Source of the DNA: JBFMGS01 sp040752635
GTDB lineage: Bacteria; Bacillota; SHA-98; UBA4971
Reading direction: 5' to 3'
Assembly (NCBI GenBank): GCA_040752635.1
Contig: JBFMGS010000044.1
Location: forward strand, 1-18,788
DNA length: 18,788 nt
Shown here in pieces: positions 1 through 7,108 of this stretch. Position 1 is the first letter of the stretch; each line of letters starts with the position of its first letter. A program made the position numbers and the translations under genes. The notes under the pieces are model-generated. The model saw only the letters and a list, made by a program, of their open reading frames with translations. It was not told where the DNA came from and did not search any database.

Positions 1-695
1 GACGCAGGATAGTTGGTGATACAGATAGTCCTGGCCCCAGCTTCACCGGCAAGCCTGAGCACATCTATTGCGTCATGTGTTTCGCCAGAATGAGTTATGA
101 CTACAGCAACATCCCCTGGGCCCAAGAGGGCGGCTCGCGTAGCCTGCACGTGGGAATCGGGATAGCACCCGGCATCTATGCCTATTCGCAAGAACTTCAA
201 CTGAGCATCCAGCGCCACAATCCCTGAAGCACCAGTCCCGAAGAAATCAACTCTCCTTGCCTCTTCTATGATCTGCACCGCGCGTTGAAGCTGGTCCAAC
301 TCAAGTACTTTAGCTGTGTCTAACAGGGCCTGAGCATTAACCTGGAATACCTTGTCTTTCACTTCGGCAATGCTGTCCCCGGGTTCAACATCTCCGAAGG
401 TTCTAGAGGGTGTCGTAGCCAGTTCACGTACGAGGGCCAGCTTAAGCTCTGTGAATCCTTGGAATCCCAGATTTTGACTGAATTTCACCACGGTTGATTC
501 GCTCACCCCGGCCGCCCGACCGAGCTCGACAGAGGACATCAACGCGACTTCAGACGGCCGTGCGAGGATGTACTCCGCCACCTTTCTTTCCGAAGGACGC
601 AGAGCAGGGTAGCGCCCCCGAATGAGAGGTAGGCAGTATTGCGAAGACTGAATGGTCGCAGATTCTCTGTTCATAAGCCTCTCCAGAACGGTCAT
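1..695 (-). CDS. RpiR/MurR-family transcriptional regulator (3' end cut by window edge)
   Basis: The frame is open from an ATG at 695 to the window edge and gives 231 residues; the family is usually about 280-290, so the end of the SIS domain is missing. Residues about 24-95 form the RpiR helix-turn-helix (ALRPSERKVAEYIL, then VELGRAAGVSESTVVKFSQN). The SIS sugar-phosphate-binding domain starts near residue 148 (FFGTGASG) and includes the ligand-loop motif THSGET. The family senses phosphosugars or similar ligands and controls adjacent catabolic genes. I chose the ATG at 695 because GGAG lies 7 nt upstream; an in-frame ATG at 674 also has a GGAG and is a real alternative. The target genes would lie beyond the left edge, so the ligand cannot be told. 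Its codon use looks less GC-rich than that of the genes to the right. Confidence 0.9.
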   Translation of the reverse strand, partial: MTVLERLMNRESATIQSSQYCLPLIRGRYPALRPSERKVAEYILARPSEVALMSSVELGRAAGVSESTVVKFSQNLGFQGFTELKLALVRELATTPSRTFGDVEPGDSIAEVKDKVFQVNAQALLDTAKVLELDQLQRAVQIIEEARRVDFFGTGASGIVALDAQLKFLRIGIDAGCYPDSHVQATRAALLGPGDVAVVITHSGETHDAIDVLRLAGEAGARTICITNYPA

Positions 696-756
696 CCGGA
701 ATCTCCAATGAGTTAATTCGCCTCGTTCGGAAGAATTCCTTCTGAATCTGAAGCAC

Positions 757-768
757 ATTCTTAAGAAT
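757..768. promoter_or_regulatory. 12-bp perfect palindrome upstream of the RpiR gene, possible operator
   Basis: ATTCTTAAGAAT is a perfect palindrome about 60 bp upstream of the RpiR start codon, in an AT-rich patch (about 725-777) within otherwise GC-rich sequence. A related half-site, AAGAATTC, lies at 731-738. The position and symmetry fit an operator for a dimeric regulator such as RpiR itself. A -10-like TATAAG lies just upstream on the minus strand without a good -35. Function is inferred only from position and symmetry. Confidence 0.35.
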
Positions 769-1133
769 ATCTTATAGCGAAGCCGCCCCCGTTGCCTGCG
801 AGACAGCGACGGTATCAACCGACGCCGCAAGCCTGGTGTCGGCTGTTCGCACGGGCACTCTGAAACAGCTGCGCCGATCGAGCAAGTGAATCAACCAGAC
901 CCGCCAAACCGCAAGGTTCGCTCTCGCTGCAGCCCGCCGTCGGTTTTGAGCCCTTTCTGACGACGTCTGTCAGGCCGCTTGCCGCTTCGGGCGGCCCCTT
1001 CGCGGCTGCCTTAGACTTCGGGGCGAACGGGAGATTGCCGCGGCAGGCAGATCACAGCTCGCTAGCGTGACCCGAACTTTCCTCGGCGCTCTTCGAGTTT
1101 TGGCGATCAGCCGATCTCGTTGGGGGTACATGC
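769..1133. other. Intergenic stretch without recognisable gene
   Basis: About 365 bases between the RpiR upstream region and the veg terminator. I find no open frame with a ribosome-binding site, no tRNA-like cloverleaf and no long inverted repeat. Small symmetric elements are present (TGCCGCGGCA at 1036-1045; an imperfect palindrome at about 957-973) but none is convincing as a site. It may be a decayed gene or simply spacer. Confidence 0.5.
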
Positions 1134-1170
1134 AAAAGGGTAGAGCGCCCGTCGTTCTACCGCTCTACCC
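1134..1170 (-). terminator. Intrinsic terminator downstream of veg
   Basis: A perfect 10-bp stem (1138-1147 pairing with 1161-1170, GGGTAGAGCG with CGCTCTACCC) encloses a 13-nt loop. On the minus strand it is followed directly by TTTT. It begins 33 nt after the veg stop codon, as expected for a rho-independent terminator. Confidence 0.85.
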
Positions 1171-1202
1171 CCTGTCAATTTAGGACCCTTTTGGCCCGCG
1201 TA

Positions 1203-1478
1203 CTAGCCCGCGCAACCGATTCTCTTCTCGCGGTCTCTGTACCGCACAGAAAGCCTCACTGTCTCTGTAAGCACATCAGCGTAGGTATAAGACACCCGCT
1301 TAACTACTCCCGGCCTCTCTGACAGCTTCACCACGAACACCTTGGGATACGTATTCTCGAGGACCCCTTCTGTTTCCAGGACCCTCTTTCGCCCCTGGTT
1401 TGCTCGCAGCGTGATGGTCTTGCCGACAAATGACTCCAGGTCTTTCTTGATGCTCTCAAGCGCATTTCTGGCTGCCAT
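1203..1478 (-). CDS. veg: Veg family protein (biofilm/sporulation-associated small protein)
   Basis: A 91-residue protein starting MAARNALESIKKDLESFVG and containing GKTITLRANQGRKR and the VLENTYPKVFVVKL stretch, the hallmarks of the Veg family (86 residues in Bacillus subtilis). Veg is a small, strongly expressed protein of Bacillota; in B. subtilis it is reported to stimulate biofilm matrix gene expression by antagonising SinR, and its gene lies next to yabG and ksgA as here. The start is the ATG at 1478, preceded by AGGTGG; the longer upstream frame runs through the promoter and is not coding. Its own sigma-A promoter and terminator make it a monocistronic unit. The C-terminus is slightly longer and more basic than in B. 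subtilis. Confidence 0.95.
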   Translation of the reverse strand: MAARNALESIKKDLESFVGKTITLRANQGRKRVLETEGVLENTYPKVFVVKLSERPGVVKRVSYTYADVLTETVRLSVRYRDREKRIGCAG

Positions 1479-1512
1479 CTTACCACCTTCCTTGGCGGGC
1501 CATACATTGTTT

Positions 1513-1541
1513 ATTTTAACACGACACCGTCCTCCTGTCAA
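1513..1541 (-). promoter_or_regulatory. Strong sigma-A promoter of veg
   Basis: On the minus strand a perfect -35 TTGACA (1541-1536) is separated by exactly 17 bp from a -10 TAAAAT (1518-1513), 35 nt upstream of the veg start codon. The veg promoter of B. subtilis is a classic strong vegetative promoter, and this near-consensus arrangement suggests the same high expression here. Confidence 0.9.
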
Positions 1542-1707
1542 GGAAGGCAATAAGTATACCAACGGCTCAGCGTTCTGTCAACAACAACTTTGCCTTGTAT
1601 TGACCGCCAGACCGGGAAATCACACCGAAAGCTTCCAATGCTCCCATCTTGCTCAATCACGCATTTCCAGCCCTCTTATCTTCCGCACCGGGGGCTTTCT
1701 CCTCCAC

Positions 1708-2592
1708 CTACCCTGCCGTAGTGTTGGGAAGGCTGAGCCTCAGCTTTCCTTTGGTTTCCATGCCCCCGATGCCCTTTATACCGCTGATTGTGTTTTCTAT
1801 GACATGGGCGACACGCACCACGCTGTCAAAGGGAGCAAACGAGACCTTCTCGGCTACCAGAATGGGGTCGTAGCAATGGATGAATACCCGCTCCGGCGAG
1901 CTTGCAAAGTTCGCTCCCGCTTCCAGGATAGCCTCGTAATAAGACTGGCACGCCCCGGCGATTATCACGAGGGCATCCTTATCCGGCTGAACCTGCCGTG
2001 CTTTCCTCACCGCGTCCACGAAAAACCGCGATGTCCGGTAGTTCTCCAGCCTGGTTCTGTCCCCCCGACGTACGATTAAGCCATCGTGCCCCGTGAGGAC
2101 CAGGATATCCGGCAGATATGCCTTTATAAGCGGCGCAACTCTATCAGGTTGAGCTTCCTCGGGAACGTGCTCACCGACGACGGGCACCCCGAGTTCCTGA
2201 TAGTACCGCAAGCAGTTCCTTAGATAGTCTCCGTCGCCGTCCAGGTGAAGCACTCGCCCGGGAAGCTGCCGGTAGTTCACGCCCGGCGGAAGGACCTCAC
2301 TCTCGCGTCCGCGATAGCCTGCGCACAGATCCTCTGACATCCTTCGAAGAAACACCTTCTCGAGACATTGTCTCAGCTGCCTCTGCACATTCTGGCATGA
2401 TGCATCTATGTCTGCCTGGCATACCCGAACCAGGTCGCCCAAAGGGGCATCCGCTACTAGCCTGGCATTCAGTCCTTTTAAGAGAGCGGTTGCAGCACGC
2501 GCAGGACCTACCATGATCTTGAGGACTATAAAGATCAAGTCAGACGCGTACGACCTTCGCGCGACAGCGTCTCCGACTCTGATTTGTTCCAC
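1708..2592 (-). CDS. yabG: YabG sporulation-specific protease
   Basis: The 294-residue product matches YabG (peptidase family U57; about 290 residues in B. subtilis) over its whole length. It begins with the small VGDAVARRSY segment, then has the VLHLDGDGDYL and LVLTGHDGL core and the ERVFIHCYDPILVAEK region near the C-terminus. YabG is made in the mother cell and processes coat proteins such as SpoIVA and SafA during spore maturation, so its presence is good evidence that the organism forms endospores. The start is a GTG with GGAGG 7 nt upstream. It is flanked by a terminator on its upstream side and the veg promoter on its downstream side, so it appears to be transcribed alone, probably from the sigma-K-like promoter listed separately. 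Confidence 0.95.
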   Translation of the reverse strand: MEQIRVGDAVARRSYASDLIFIVLKIMVGPARAATALLKGLNARLVADAPLGDLVRVCQADIDASCQNVQRQLRQCLEKVFLRRMSEDLCAGYRGRESEVLPPGVNYRQLPGRVLHLDGDGDYLRNCLRYYQELGVPVVGEHVPEEAQPDRVAPLIKAYLPDILVLTGHDGLIVRRGDRTRLENYRTSRFFVDAVRKARQVQPDKDALVIIAGACQSYYEAILEAGANFASSPERVFIHCYDPILVAEKVSFAPFDSVVRVAHVIENTISGIKGIGGMETKGKLRLSLPNTTAG

Positions 2593-2630
2593 ACTCTCCC
2601 CTCCATCGGCACCATCTCAGTTGCCACCAA

Positions 2631-2657
2631 CATACTATGAGGTGGACGAGAAAAGGT
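2631..2657 (-). promoter_or_regulatory. Candidate sigma-K promoter of yabG
   Basis: On the minus strand an AC dinucleotide (2657-2656, within GGCACC) lies 16 bp from CATAGTATG (2639-2631). The sigma-K consensus is AC-N16/17-CATANNNTA, so all but the last position agree. The -10 ends 38 nt upstream of the GTG start. yabG is a known sigma-K gene in B. subtilis. I found no sigma-A-like pair or sigma-E-like -35 at this spot. Confidence 0.6.
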
Positions 2658-2702
2658 GCCGACGGAGTCTCCACCAGCGAGAGGGAGCCGGCGCCACGCT
2701 GG

Positions 2703-2736
2703 AAAACAAGGACGCCCCCGGACCTGCGGGGGCGCC
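2703..2736 (-). terminator. Intrinsic terminator after the ykuK-like gene
   Basis: A 10-bp GC-rich stem with one G-U pair (2711-2720 with 2727-2736) and a 6-nt loop is followed on the minus strand by a T-rich tract, CTTGTTTTCC. It lies 50 nt after the ykuK-like stop codon and separates that operon from yabG. Confidence 0.8.
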
Positions 2737-2786
2737 TCTTTCACCCAGGATCGCGCGGCGACCTGCGACTTTCGCCTACCTTTCGC

Positions 2787-3257
2787 TTACTTCGTGTGCT
2801 TGTCCGCAACCTTGGACGCGCCGTACGAGTCAGGTTTTATCCTGGCGGCGAAGCCGGTTCCTGTCACCATACCGACAATCTCACGGATGAGGTCCTTCGT
2901 TTCGCCGTTCTGTCCTATGTCAAGATGGATCTCCACGTCGAGATCGCCATAGCCATTCTTCGCGAGTTTCTCCGCAAGCTTGCTTGCAACCCCGAGGCTC
3001 TTCGCAGTCTCGTAGAAAATCCGTTGCCTGAGGCTGCGGCCCATCCTTTCTTTTTCCTTGGCGTAGTAATACCGGCCGCCTTTGCCAACCCTATGGACCA
3101 CTATCGCCGTGACAAAGTAAGCATCATCCCGCAACTGCGAGTCGGTGCCGATGATGAGCTTATAAGGGACACCAGGCGCCTGTTGGATGTAGCTCATGAT
3201 GTCCTTGAATGTGTCGTTGAGACTGAGCCTGCCCTTCGTCGGGCTAATAAACACCAT
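2787..3257 (-). CDS. YkuK-like ribonuclease H-like protein (DUF458)
   Basis: A 156-residue protein of the DUF458/YkuK family, which is predicted to have an RNase H-like fold. The family opening MVFISPTKGRLSLNDTFKDI is present, followed by KLIIGTDSQ with the acidic residue D39 expected in the first strand of an RNase H fold, and VEIHLDIG further on. The C-terminal PDSYGASKVADKHTK is typical of the family. Its biochemical role is not established; a nucleic-acid function is inferred from the fold. I chose the ATG at 3257 (AGGTGG 5 nt upstream) over the GTG at 3266. It starts 17 nt after rsmA stops, so it is probably co-transcribed with yabE and rsmA and ends at the terminator near 2736. Confidence 0.9.
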   Translation of the reverse strand: MVFISPTKGRLSLNDTFKDIMSYIQQAPGVPYKLIIGTDSQLRDDAYFVTAIVVHRVGKGGRYYYAKEKERMGRSLRQRIFYETAKSLGVASKLAEKLAKNGYGDLDVEIHLDIGQNGETKDLIREIVGMVTGTGFAARIKPDSYGASKVADKHTK

Positions 3258-3274
3258 TTCCCCCACCTAGGTTC

Positions 3275-4195
3275 TCACAGATGAAGCCCATCATAGAGGG
3301 CATCCGCCAGCCTGCCGAATTCCTCAAGCCGGAGAGTTTCCGCTCTCCTCGTAGGATCGATGCCGGCTCTTGCCAGCGCCTCACGTATCACCTCTTCTCC
3401 TGCGCCCTGAAGCTCGGGGGCACCCTGCGCTGCCAGGGACAAGGCTCTCAGCAACGTTTTCCGCCTCATGCGGAAGCCGGCTCTCACCACGGCGAAGAAG
3501 AAACCCTCGCTCTTCACGTTGACAGCCGGCACGCTACGCACGTCTAACCGGACTATCGCCGAACTTACCTTGGGCGCTGGCCAGAACGCCTCGGGCGGCA
3601 CGATGCCTGCAATCTCGGCGTCGGTATGATACTGCACAACCACAGAAAACGCTCCGTACTTCTTCGATCCCGGAGCGGCGACCATTCTCTCTGCGACCTC
3701 TTTTTGCACCAACACCACGATGCGCTCGAGAAACCCGGCCTCTTCCAGGAGCTTCAGGATCACCGGCGACGTGATGTAGTAAGGCAGGTTGGCGACTACC
3801 TTACATCTTTTCCCTAAAACTGTATCAGATCGCATTAGATCTGTCAAGGAGAGGTCCAGGATGTTGCCCTGCACGACGTCCACGTTGGGAAGATGGCCGA
3901 GCTTCCCGCGCAGCAACCCGACCAGCCTGCCATCGACCTCGACAGCAGTAACATGGGCAGCGTGCCTGGAGAGCGCGCCTGTCAGAGCGCCCGTGCCGGC
4001 GCCGATCTCGAGCACGGCATCCTCGGGGCCGAGTTCGGCGGCGCCAATGATGACATCAAGGTACGATGCGTCTATGAGAAAATTCTGGCCGAGGCTTTTC
4101 CTCGGCCGAATTGGGGGATCCTCCCCTAACCTGCAGGCGCAGTCCTTTACGGTTCCAGCACTGTTCTTCCCAACGGTCCCAGTGCCGTTCTTCAT
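3275..4195 (-). CDS. rsmA: 16S rRNA dimethyladenosine transferase RsmA (KsgA)
   Basis: A 306-residue SAM-dependent methyltransferase that dimethylates two adjacent adenosines near the 3' end of 16S rRNA during 30S maturation. It has the family opening RKSLGQNFLID (residues 32-42), SAM motif I LEIGAGTGALT (62-72), the acidic ribose-binding residue in AVEVD, and motif IV NLPYYITSPVI (136-146). B. subtilis KsgA has 292 residues; the extra length here is an N-terminal extension of about 30 residues with little family character. I chose the ATG at 4195, which overlaps the yabE stop by 4 bp (ATGA) and suggests translational coupling; an ATG at 4222 is possible. rnmV, which often precedes it, is absent. 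Confidence 0.96.
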   Translation of the reverse strand: MKNGTGTVGKNSAGTVKDCACRLGEDPPIRPRKSLGQNFLIDASYLDVIIGAAELGPEDAVLEIGAGTGALTGALSRHAAHVTAVEVDGRLVGLLRGKLGHLPNVDVVQGNILDLSLTDLMRSDTVLGKRCKVVANLPYYITSPVILKLLEEAGFLERIVVLVQKEVAERMVAAPGSKKYGAFSVVVQYHTDAEIAGIVPPEAFWPAPKVSSAIVRLDVRSVPAVNVKSEGFFFAVVRAGFRMRRKTLLRALSLAAQGAPELQGAGEEVIREALARAGIDPTRRAETLRLEEFGRLADALYDGLHL

Positions 4196-5220
4196 GGTTC
4201 GAGGATGTATACCTTCACCCATCGCTTGCCGTAGCGTATGGCCTCCTCCACCGTTTCGAAGAGCAGGTCGATCCGGTGGCCCTTGATTGCTGAACCGACG
4301 TCGCCGGCAATTGCAGGCCCATACCCCTCAACATAGAGCTTGGTCCTGAGCGGTATGACCCTCGGGTCAACCGCTACGATGCCCGGCTTGGCTTTGAGCC
4401 CTATCGCTGTATAGCCGTCTGCGTGTTTCCCGCAACTCCTGGGACCGGGCTCATACGCTGTCGCCAACATGCGGTAAGAATCCCGGTACCGGAACGTGCC
4501 GCGGGATGTGAGAAGGGTACGCACCGGGTTGCGCGTGCCGACGGCAAGCAGCTTGGAAACCGGCTCACGCAACACCTTGCTGGACAGCACTTTTTCCTTG
4601 ACTGCTTTGCCATCCTCATACGTGACGAGAACCTTCTGTTCTCTAAGGCCTTCCACCCCCGGTCGAAGGACTTTGGTCGCCCCCCGGTCCATGTTGGGAT
4701 CGGGCCTTTTCTCGACGCGGTATGCGATCCGGACCTGCCTCGTGATCACCTCTGCCGTCACGCGGGTGACCTTCACTTTAATCCCGGGGGTAAGGCCCAC
4801 CTCCATCCCGGGGCTTACCTTGTCTTCGGGGCGCAGCAGAACCCCGGCCGCCGCAAGGGCATGCTTCACCATCGGACCGGTGGAACGGACCTCGATGGTG
4901 CGGCCATCCACGGATATCAGCACCGGCACCGCGCGTGCAACCGTGATAGTGGCTTCCCCATAGAGGCGTTCCGTAACCCCGGGGGTTACCTCGTCGCCCT
5001 CCTGCAATTCCACGCCGGCTTGCTTCAAAATGTCATTGACCCTAACCGCAGTCGTCGCAATGGGGATGACCTGGTCATCCACGATCACCTTCACTTCTCT
5101 GGCCGCCCCGGCAAGGCCGGTCACGAGAAGCACCGCAGCACACACTACAAGGGCGATTTCTCTCTTACAGTCGGAAAGTACTGACGCCCGCTCCCGCTTT
5201 CGACAGGGGCCAGTCGTCAT
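4192..5220 (-). CDS. yabE: YabE-like cell-wall protein: DUF348 x2, G5 and 3D domains
   Basis: A 342-residue exported protein. Residues about 21-40 form a hydrophobic signal sequence or anchor. Two DUF348 repeats follow (about 42-82 and 98-140), then a G5 domain (about 155-230, with REQKVLVTYEDGK) and a C-terminal 3D domain (about 250-340). The 3D domain carries its three aspartates: D285 in VAVDP, D307 in AGDVG and D318 in GHRIDL. Such domains occur in lytic transglycosylase-like muralytic proteins related to RpfB/Sps that remodel peptidoglycan. The yabE-rsmA adjacency is the classical arrangement. The start ATG has GGAGG 8 nt upstream. It is somewhat shorter than the B. subtilis protein. Its 5' leader is unusually structured (separate entry). 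The 4-bp overlap with rsmA indicates coupling. Confidence 0.92.
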   Translation of the reverse strand: MTTGPCRKRERASVLSDCKREIALVVCAAVLLVTGLAGAAREVKVIVDDQVIPIATTAVRVNDILKQAGVELQEGDEVTPGVTERLYGEATITVARAVPVLISVDGRTIEVRSTGPMVKHALAAAGVLLRPEDKVSPGMEVGLTPGIKVKVTRVTAEVITRQVRIAYRVEKRPDPNMDRGATKVLRPGVEGLREQKVLVTYEDGKAVKEKVLSSKVLREPVSKLLAVGTRNPVRTLLTSRGTFRYRDSYRMLATAYEPGPRSCGKHADGYTAIGLKAKPGIVAVDPRVIPLRTKLYVEGYGPAIAGDVGSAIKGHRIDLLFETVEEAIRYGKRWVKVYILEP

Positions 5221-5235
5221 CTCTTCACCCTCCTC

Positions 5236-5383
5236 GCGGCGCGGAGCCTCGTGTCTTCACGCGTGAGGCGCCGCCGCTTCTCTGGTTGCTTGGTCGAACC
5301 CAGGTTGCGCCCGTTGGAGGACGGGCAGAAAGCATTCCCTGTAACATTCGACCAAAGTCGGCAAACTCCTCCCCGGGAACCAG
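5236..5383 (-). promoter_or_regulatory. Highly structured leader upstream of yabE, possible cis-regulatory RNA
   Basis: The roughly 300-nt gap between the radical SAM stop and yabE contains nested perfect stems on the minus strand. CTGGTT (5383-5378) pairs with AACCAG (5287-5282); inside it TTGGTCGAA (5355-5347) pairs with TTCGACCAA (5298-5290); inside that GCCCGT (5326-5321) pairs with ACGGGC (5314-5309) around a CCTCCA loop. A second hairpin (GCGGCG with CGCCGC plus GCCTC with GAGGC, 5277-5236) ends directly at the yabE ribosome-binding site, and the CCTCC loop is complementary to that site (GGAGG). Genes with 3D domains are often controlled by the c-di-AMP (ydaO) riboswitch, but I do not see its conserved segments. 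Regulation is inferred from structure. Confidence 0.45.
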
Positions 5384-5525
5384 GGAAATGCCAACCTGTC
5401 CCATCGAAGGTCTGCCCGATACCATTATCGTCAGGTACTTACCTTCTTATGCAGGCTCACCCAAATATGTTACCGAAGCCGGGCAGCCCGGTACGAGCGT
5501 CCGGCGTCATGTGTGGGTTCCAGCG

Positions 5526-6128
5526 TTATATGTGGGAATCGTAGTGTCGGACGCGGAACTCCGCTTTTAGCTTTGCTGCAATCCTCCTGCAGCCCCACAC
5601 GCTGACCCCGGGCACTTTCACAATGCTCAGCACGACTTTAGGGATGTGCTTCTTGCACTCTCGTGCGAACTCCAGCACCGCCTTGAAGGCTTGTCTACCG
5701 TATATCGGGTGGCACAAGGCGTCATAGGTTGCGGCGTTTGATGCATTGAGGCTGATAGACATACAATCGATAAGCCCTGCGAGCTCCGGGACAACGTTTC
5801 GGCCGTGTATAAGGTTACCGTGCCCGTTCGTGTTCATCCTTACGTAGGCCCCGCGCTCTTTCAGCCACCTCGCTATGGCTTTCACTTCGTCCAGCCGCAT
5901 CATGGGCTCGCCGAACCCGCAGAACACGACCTCTTTGAGATGCTTGGTCGGGGCTTTCTCAATCTCCTGGATGACCTGTTCCACGGTGGGCTCCTGCTCA
6001 AGCCAGAGGTGGTGGTCGCCGACCCCCTCGGAGGTTCGGCGGATGCAGAACTCGCAATCGTTGGTGCACCGGTTGGTGAGATTAATGTATAGAGAATCGC
6101 CGATCCTGTACACTATCGTCGGCTGCAT
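5526..6128 (-). CDS. TatD family-associated (TatD-linked) radical SAM protein
   Basis: A 200-residue radical SAM protein with the cluster-binding CX3CX2C motif C21-T-N-D-C25-E-F-C28 following YINLTNR, then the GFGEPM glycine-rich SAM-contact motif (VVFCGFGEPMMRLDE). Size and motif context match the short radical SAM family usually encoded next to or fused with the deoxyribonuclease TatD; its reaction is not known. The ATG at 6128 has AGGAGG 8 nt upstream and gives the family length; the longer frame to 6179 is less likely. It sits immediately upstream of yabE, the place where tatD and its partner occur in many Bacillota, but no tatD lies in this window. Confidence 0.88.
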   Translation of the reverse strand: MQPTIVYRIGDSLYINLTNRCTNDCEFCIRRTSEGVGDHHLWLEQEPTVEQVIQEIEKAPTKHLKEVVFCGFGEPMMRLDEVKAIARWLKERGAYVRMNTNGHGNLIHGRNVVPELAGLIDCMSISLNASNAATYDALCHPIYGRQAFKAVLEFARECKKHIPKVVLSIVKVPGVSVWGCRRIAAKLKAEFRVRHYDSHI

Positions 6129-6256
6129 TGCATGAGCCTCCTGCTCCAGACGGATATCTATACACTCACGGATATACATACGCTCTACATCTTGATATGA
6201 CTTCGCCGGATGCGGGCCAATTCCTCTTGAGCACCCGGGGCTATCCGAGCTGGAAT

Positions 6257-7075
6257 CTACATGCGGACGAGAGGGGAGTAGAGGGATGGCCTGCGGTCCC
6301 CGAGATAGGGGATTTCTTTTCGCCAGGCTTGGACCAGATCCAGGTCGAGAGCGACTACTTCGACCACTTCCTCGTCCATGGGGAGCTCCGCAATCATACG
6401 CCCCCGCGGGTCGGCGACCTTGGAGTTGCCGAAAAGGTGAAGGCTGCCTTCGTACCCTACCCGGTTGACCGCCACCACGAATACCGCGTTCTCCAGGGCT
6501 CTTTGCGGAATGTTGAGATCCCAGATATCTTTATCCTGGATCCTCCACGCGGAAGGCATCACGATGAGCTCTGAGCCCGCAACCATGAGACAACGCGCGA
6601 CCTCGGGGAAACCTGCATCGTAGCAGATCATGACCCCGGCCCGGCCGAAAGGCGTATCGAAAGTCAGGAAGCCCGACCCGGGAGCGAAGTAACGTTTTTC
6701 GGCCGCCCAAAGATGGGTCTTGGCGTATGACCCCTCCAACACCCCGGAAGGGTTGATTATCAGAGCGGAATTGTAGATCTTGCCGTCGCTTCGCCTCTCC
6801 GCAACCGGCGCCACCAACCAGATCCCGGAAGACTTCGCCGACGCTTTAAGGTATTCTACCTCGGGACTTTCCCCGGTAAGCGCAAGATCGCAGAGCTGCT
6901 CACCGATGAGGTCGAGGTTGTACCCGGTCGCGAACATCTCTGGGAAAACCACCATCTGGGCGCCCCGGGCGGCTGCGTCGGCAATCATCGCTCCTGCCTT
7001 CCGGGTGTTGCCCTTCACGTCGCCGAGCACTGACTCAAACTGGATGATCCCGATCCTAAGTTGACGCGCCCCCAC
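6257..7075 (-). CDS. Carbon-nitrogen hydrolase (nitrilase superfamily amidohydrolase)
   Basis: A 272-residue enzyme of the nitrilase superfamily, which hydrolyses C-N bonds of nitriles, amides, N-carbamoyl amino acids or omega-amides. The Glu-Lys-Cys catalytic triad is present: E46 in VVFPEMFATGY, K119 in YAKTHLW and C151 in MICYDAGFPE. Length is normal for a single-domain member. Motifs fit the aliphatic amidase/omega-amidase/carbamoylase branches, but the substrate cannot be read from sequence. The start is a GTG with GGAGG 10 nt upstream, 33 nt after the OppF-like stop, so it is probably the last gene of the transporter cluster. That position suggests it acts on the imported compound, for example releasing ammonia from an amide or carbamoyl group; this is inference. 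Confidence 0.9.
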   Translation of the reverse strand: MGARQLRIGIIQFESVLGDVKGNTRKAGAMIADAAARGAQMVVFPEMFATGYNLDLIGEQLCDLALTGESPEVEYLKASAKSSGIWLVAPVAERRSDGKIYNSALIINPSGVLEGSYAKTHLWAAEKRYFAPGSGFLTFDTPFGRAGVMICYDAGFPEVARCLMVAGSELIVMPSAWRIQDKDIWDLNIPQRALENAVFVVAVNRVGYEGSLHLFGNSKVADPRGRMIAELPMDEEVVEVVALDLDLVQAWRKEIPYLGDRRPSLYSPLVRM

Positions 7076-7108
7076 TGAAACACCCCCTCCACACAGTGCG
7101 CAAGAGCT

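Noticed and set aside
550..756. A 68-codon minus-strand frame overlapping the start of the RpiR gene.
   Set aside because: It lies in another frame over the N-terminal coding region of the RpiR regulator, which has a better start and clear homology.
1342..2079. A 245-codon plus-strand frame across veg and yabG.
   Set aside because: It is antisense to two well-recognised genes and the veg promoter; no protein family fits it.
5225..5425. A 66-codon minus-strand frame ending 4 nt before the yabE start, with a protein-like stretch (SLVPGEEFADFGRMLQGML).
   Set aside because: No ribosome-binding site at a normal distance, the second half is low-complexity and basic, no family recognised, and the region is better explained by nested RNA stems. 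A leader peptide cannot be excluded.
5479..5491. CCGGGCAGCCCGG hairpin after the radical SAM gene as a terminator.
   Set aside because: Only 5 bp of stem with a 3-nt loop and no T-tract on the minus strand.
5221..5525. c-di-AMP (ydaO/yuaA) riboswitch upstream of yabE.
   Set aside because: Expected from gene function, but the conserved segments I know (the GCCGAA start and the CAGCUAAC segment near the 3' end) are not present; left as an unassigned structured leader.
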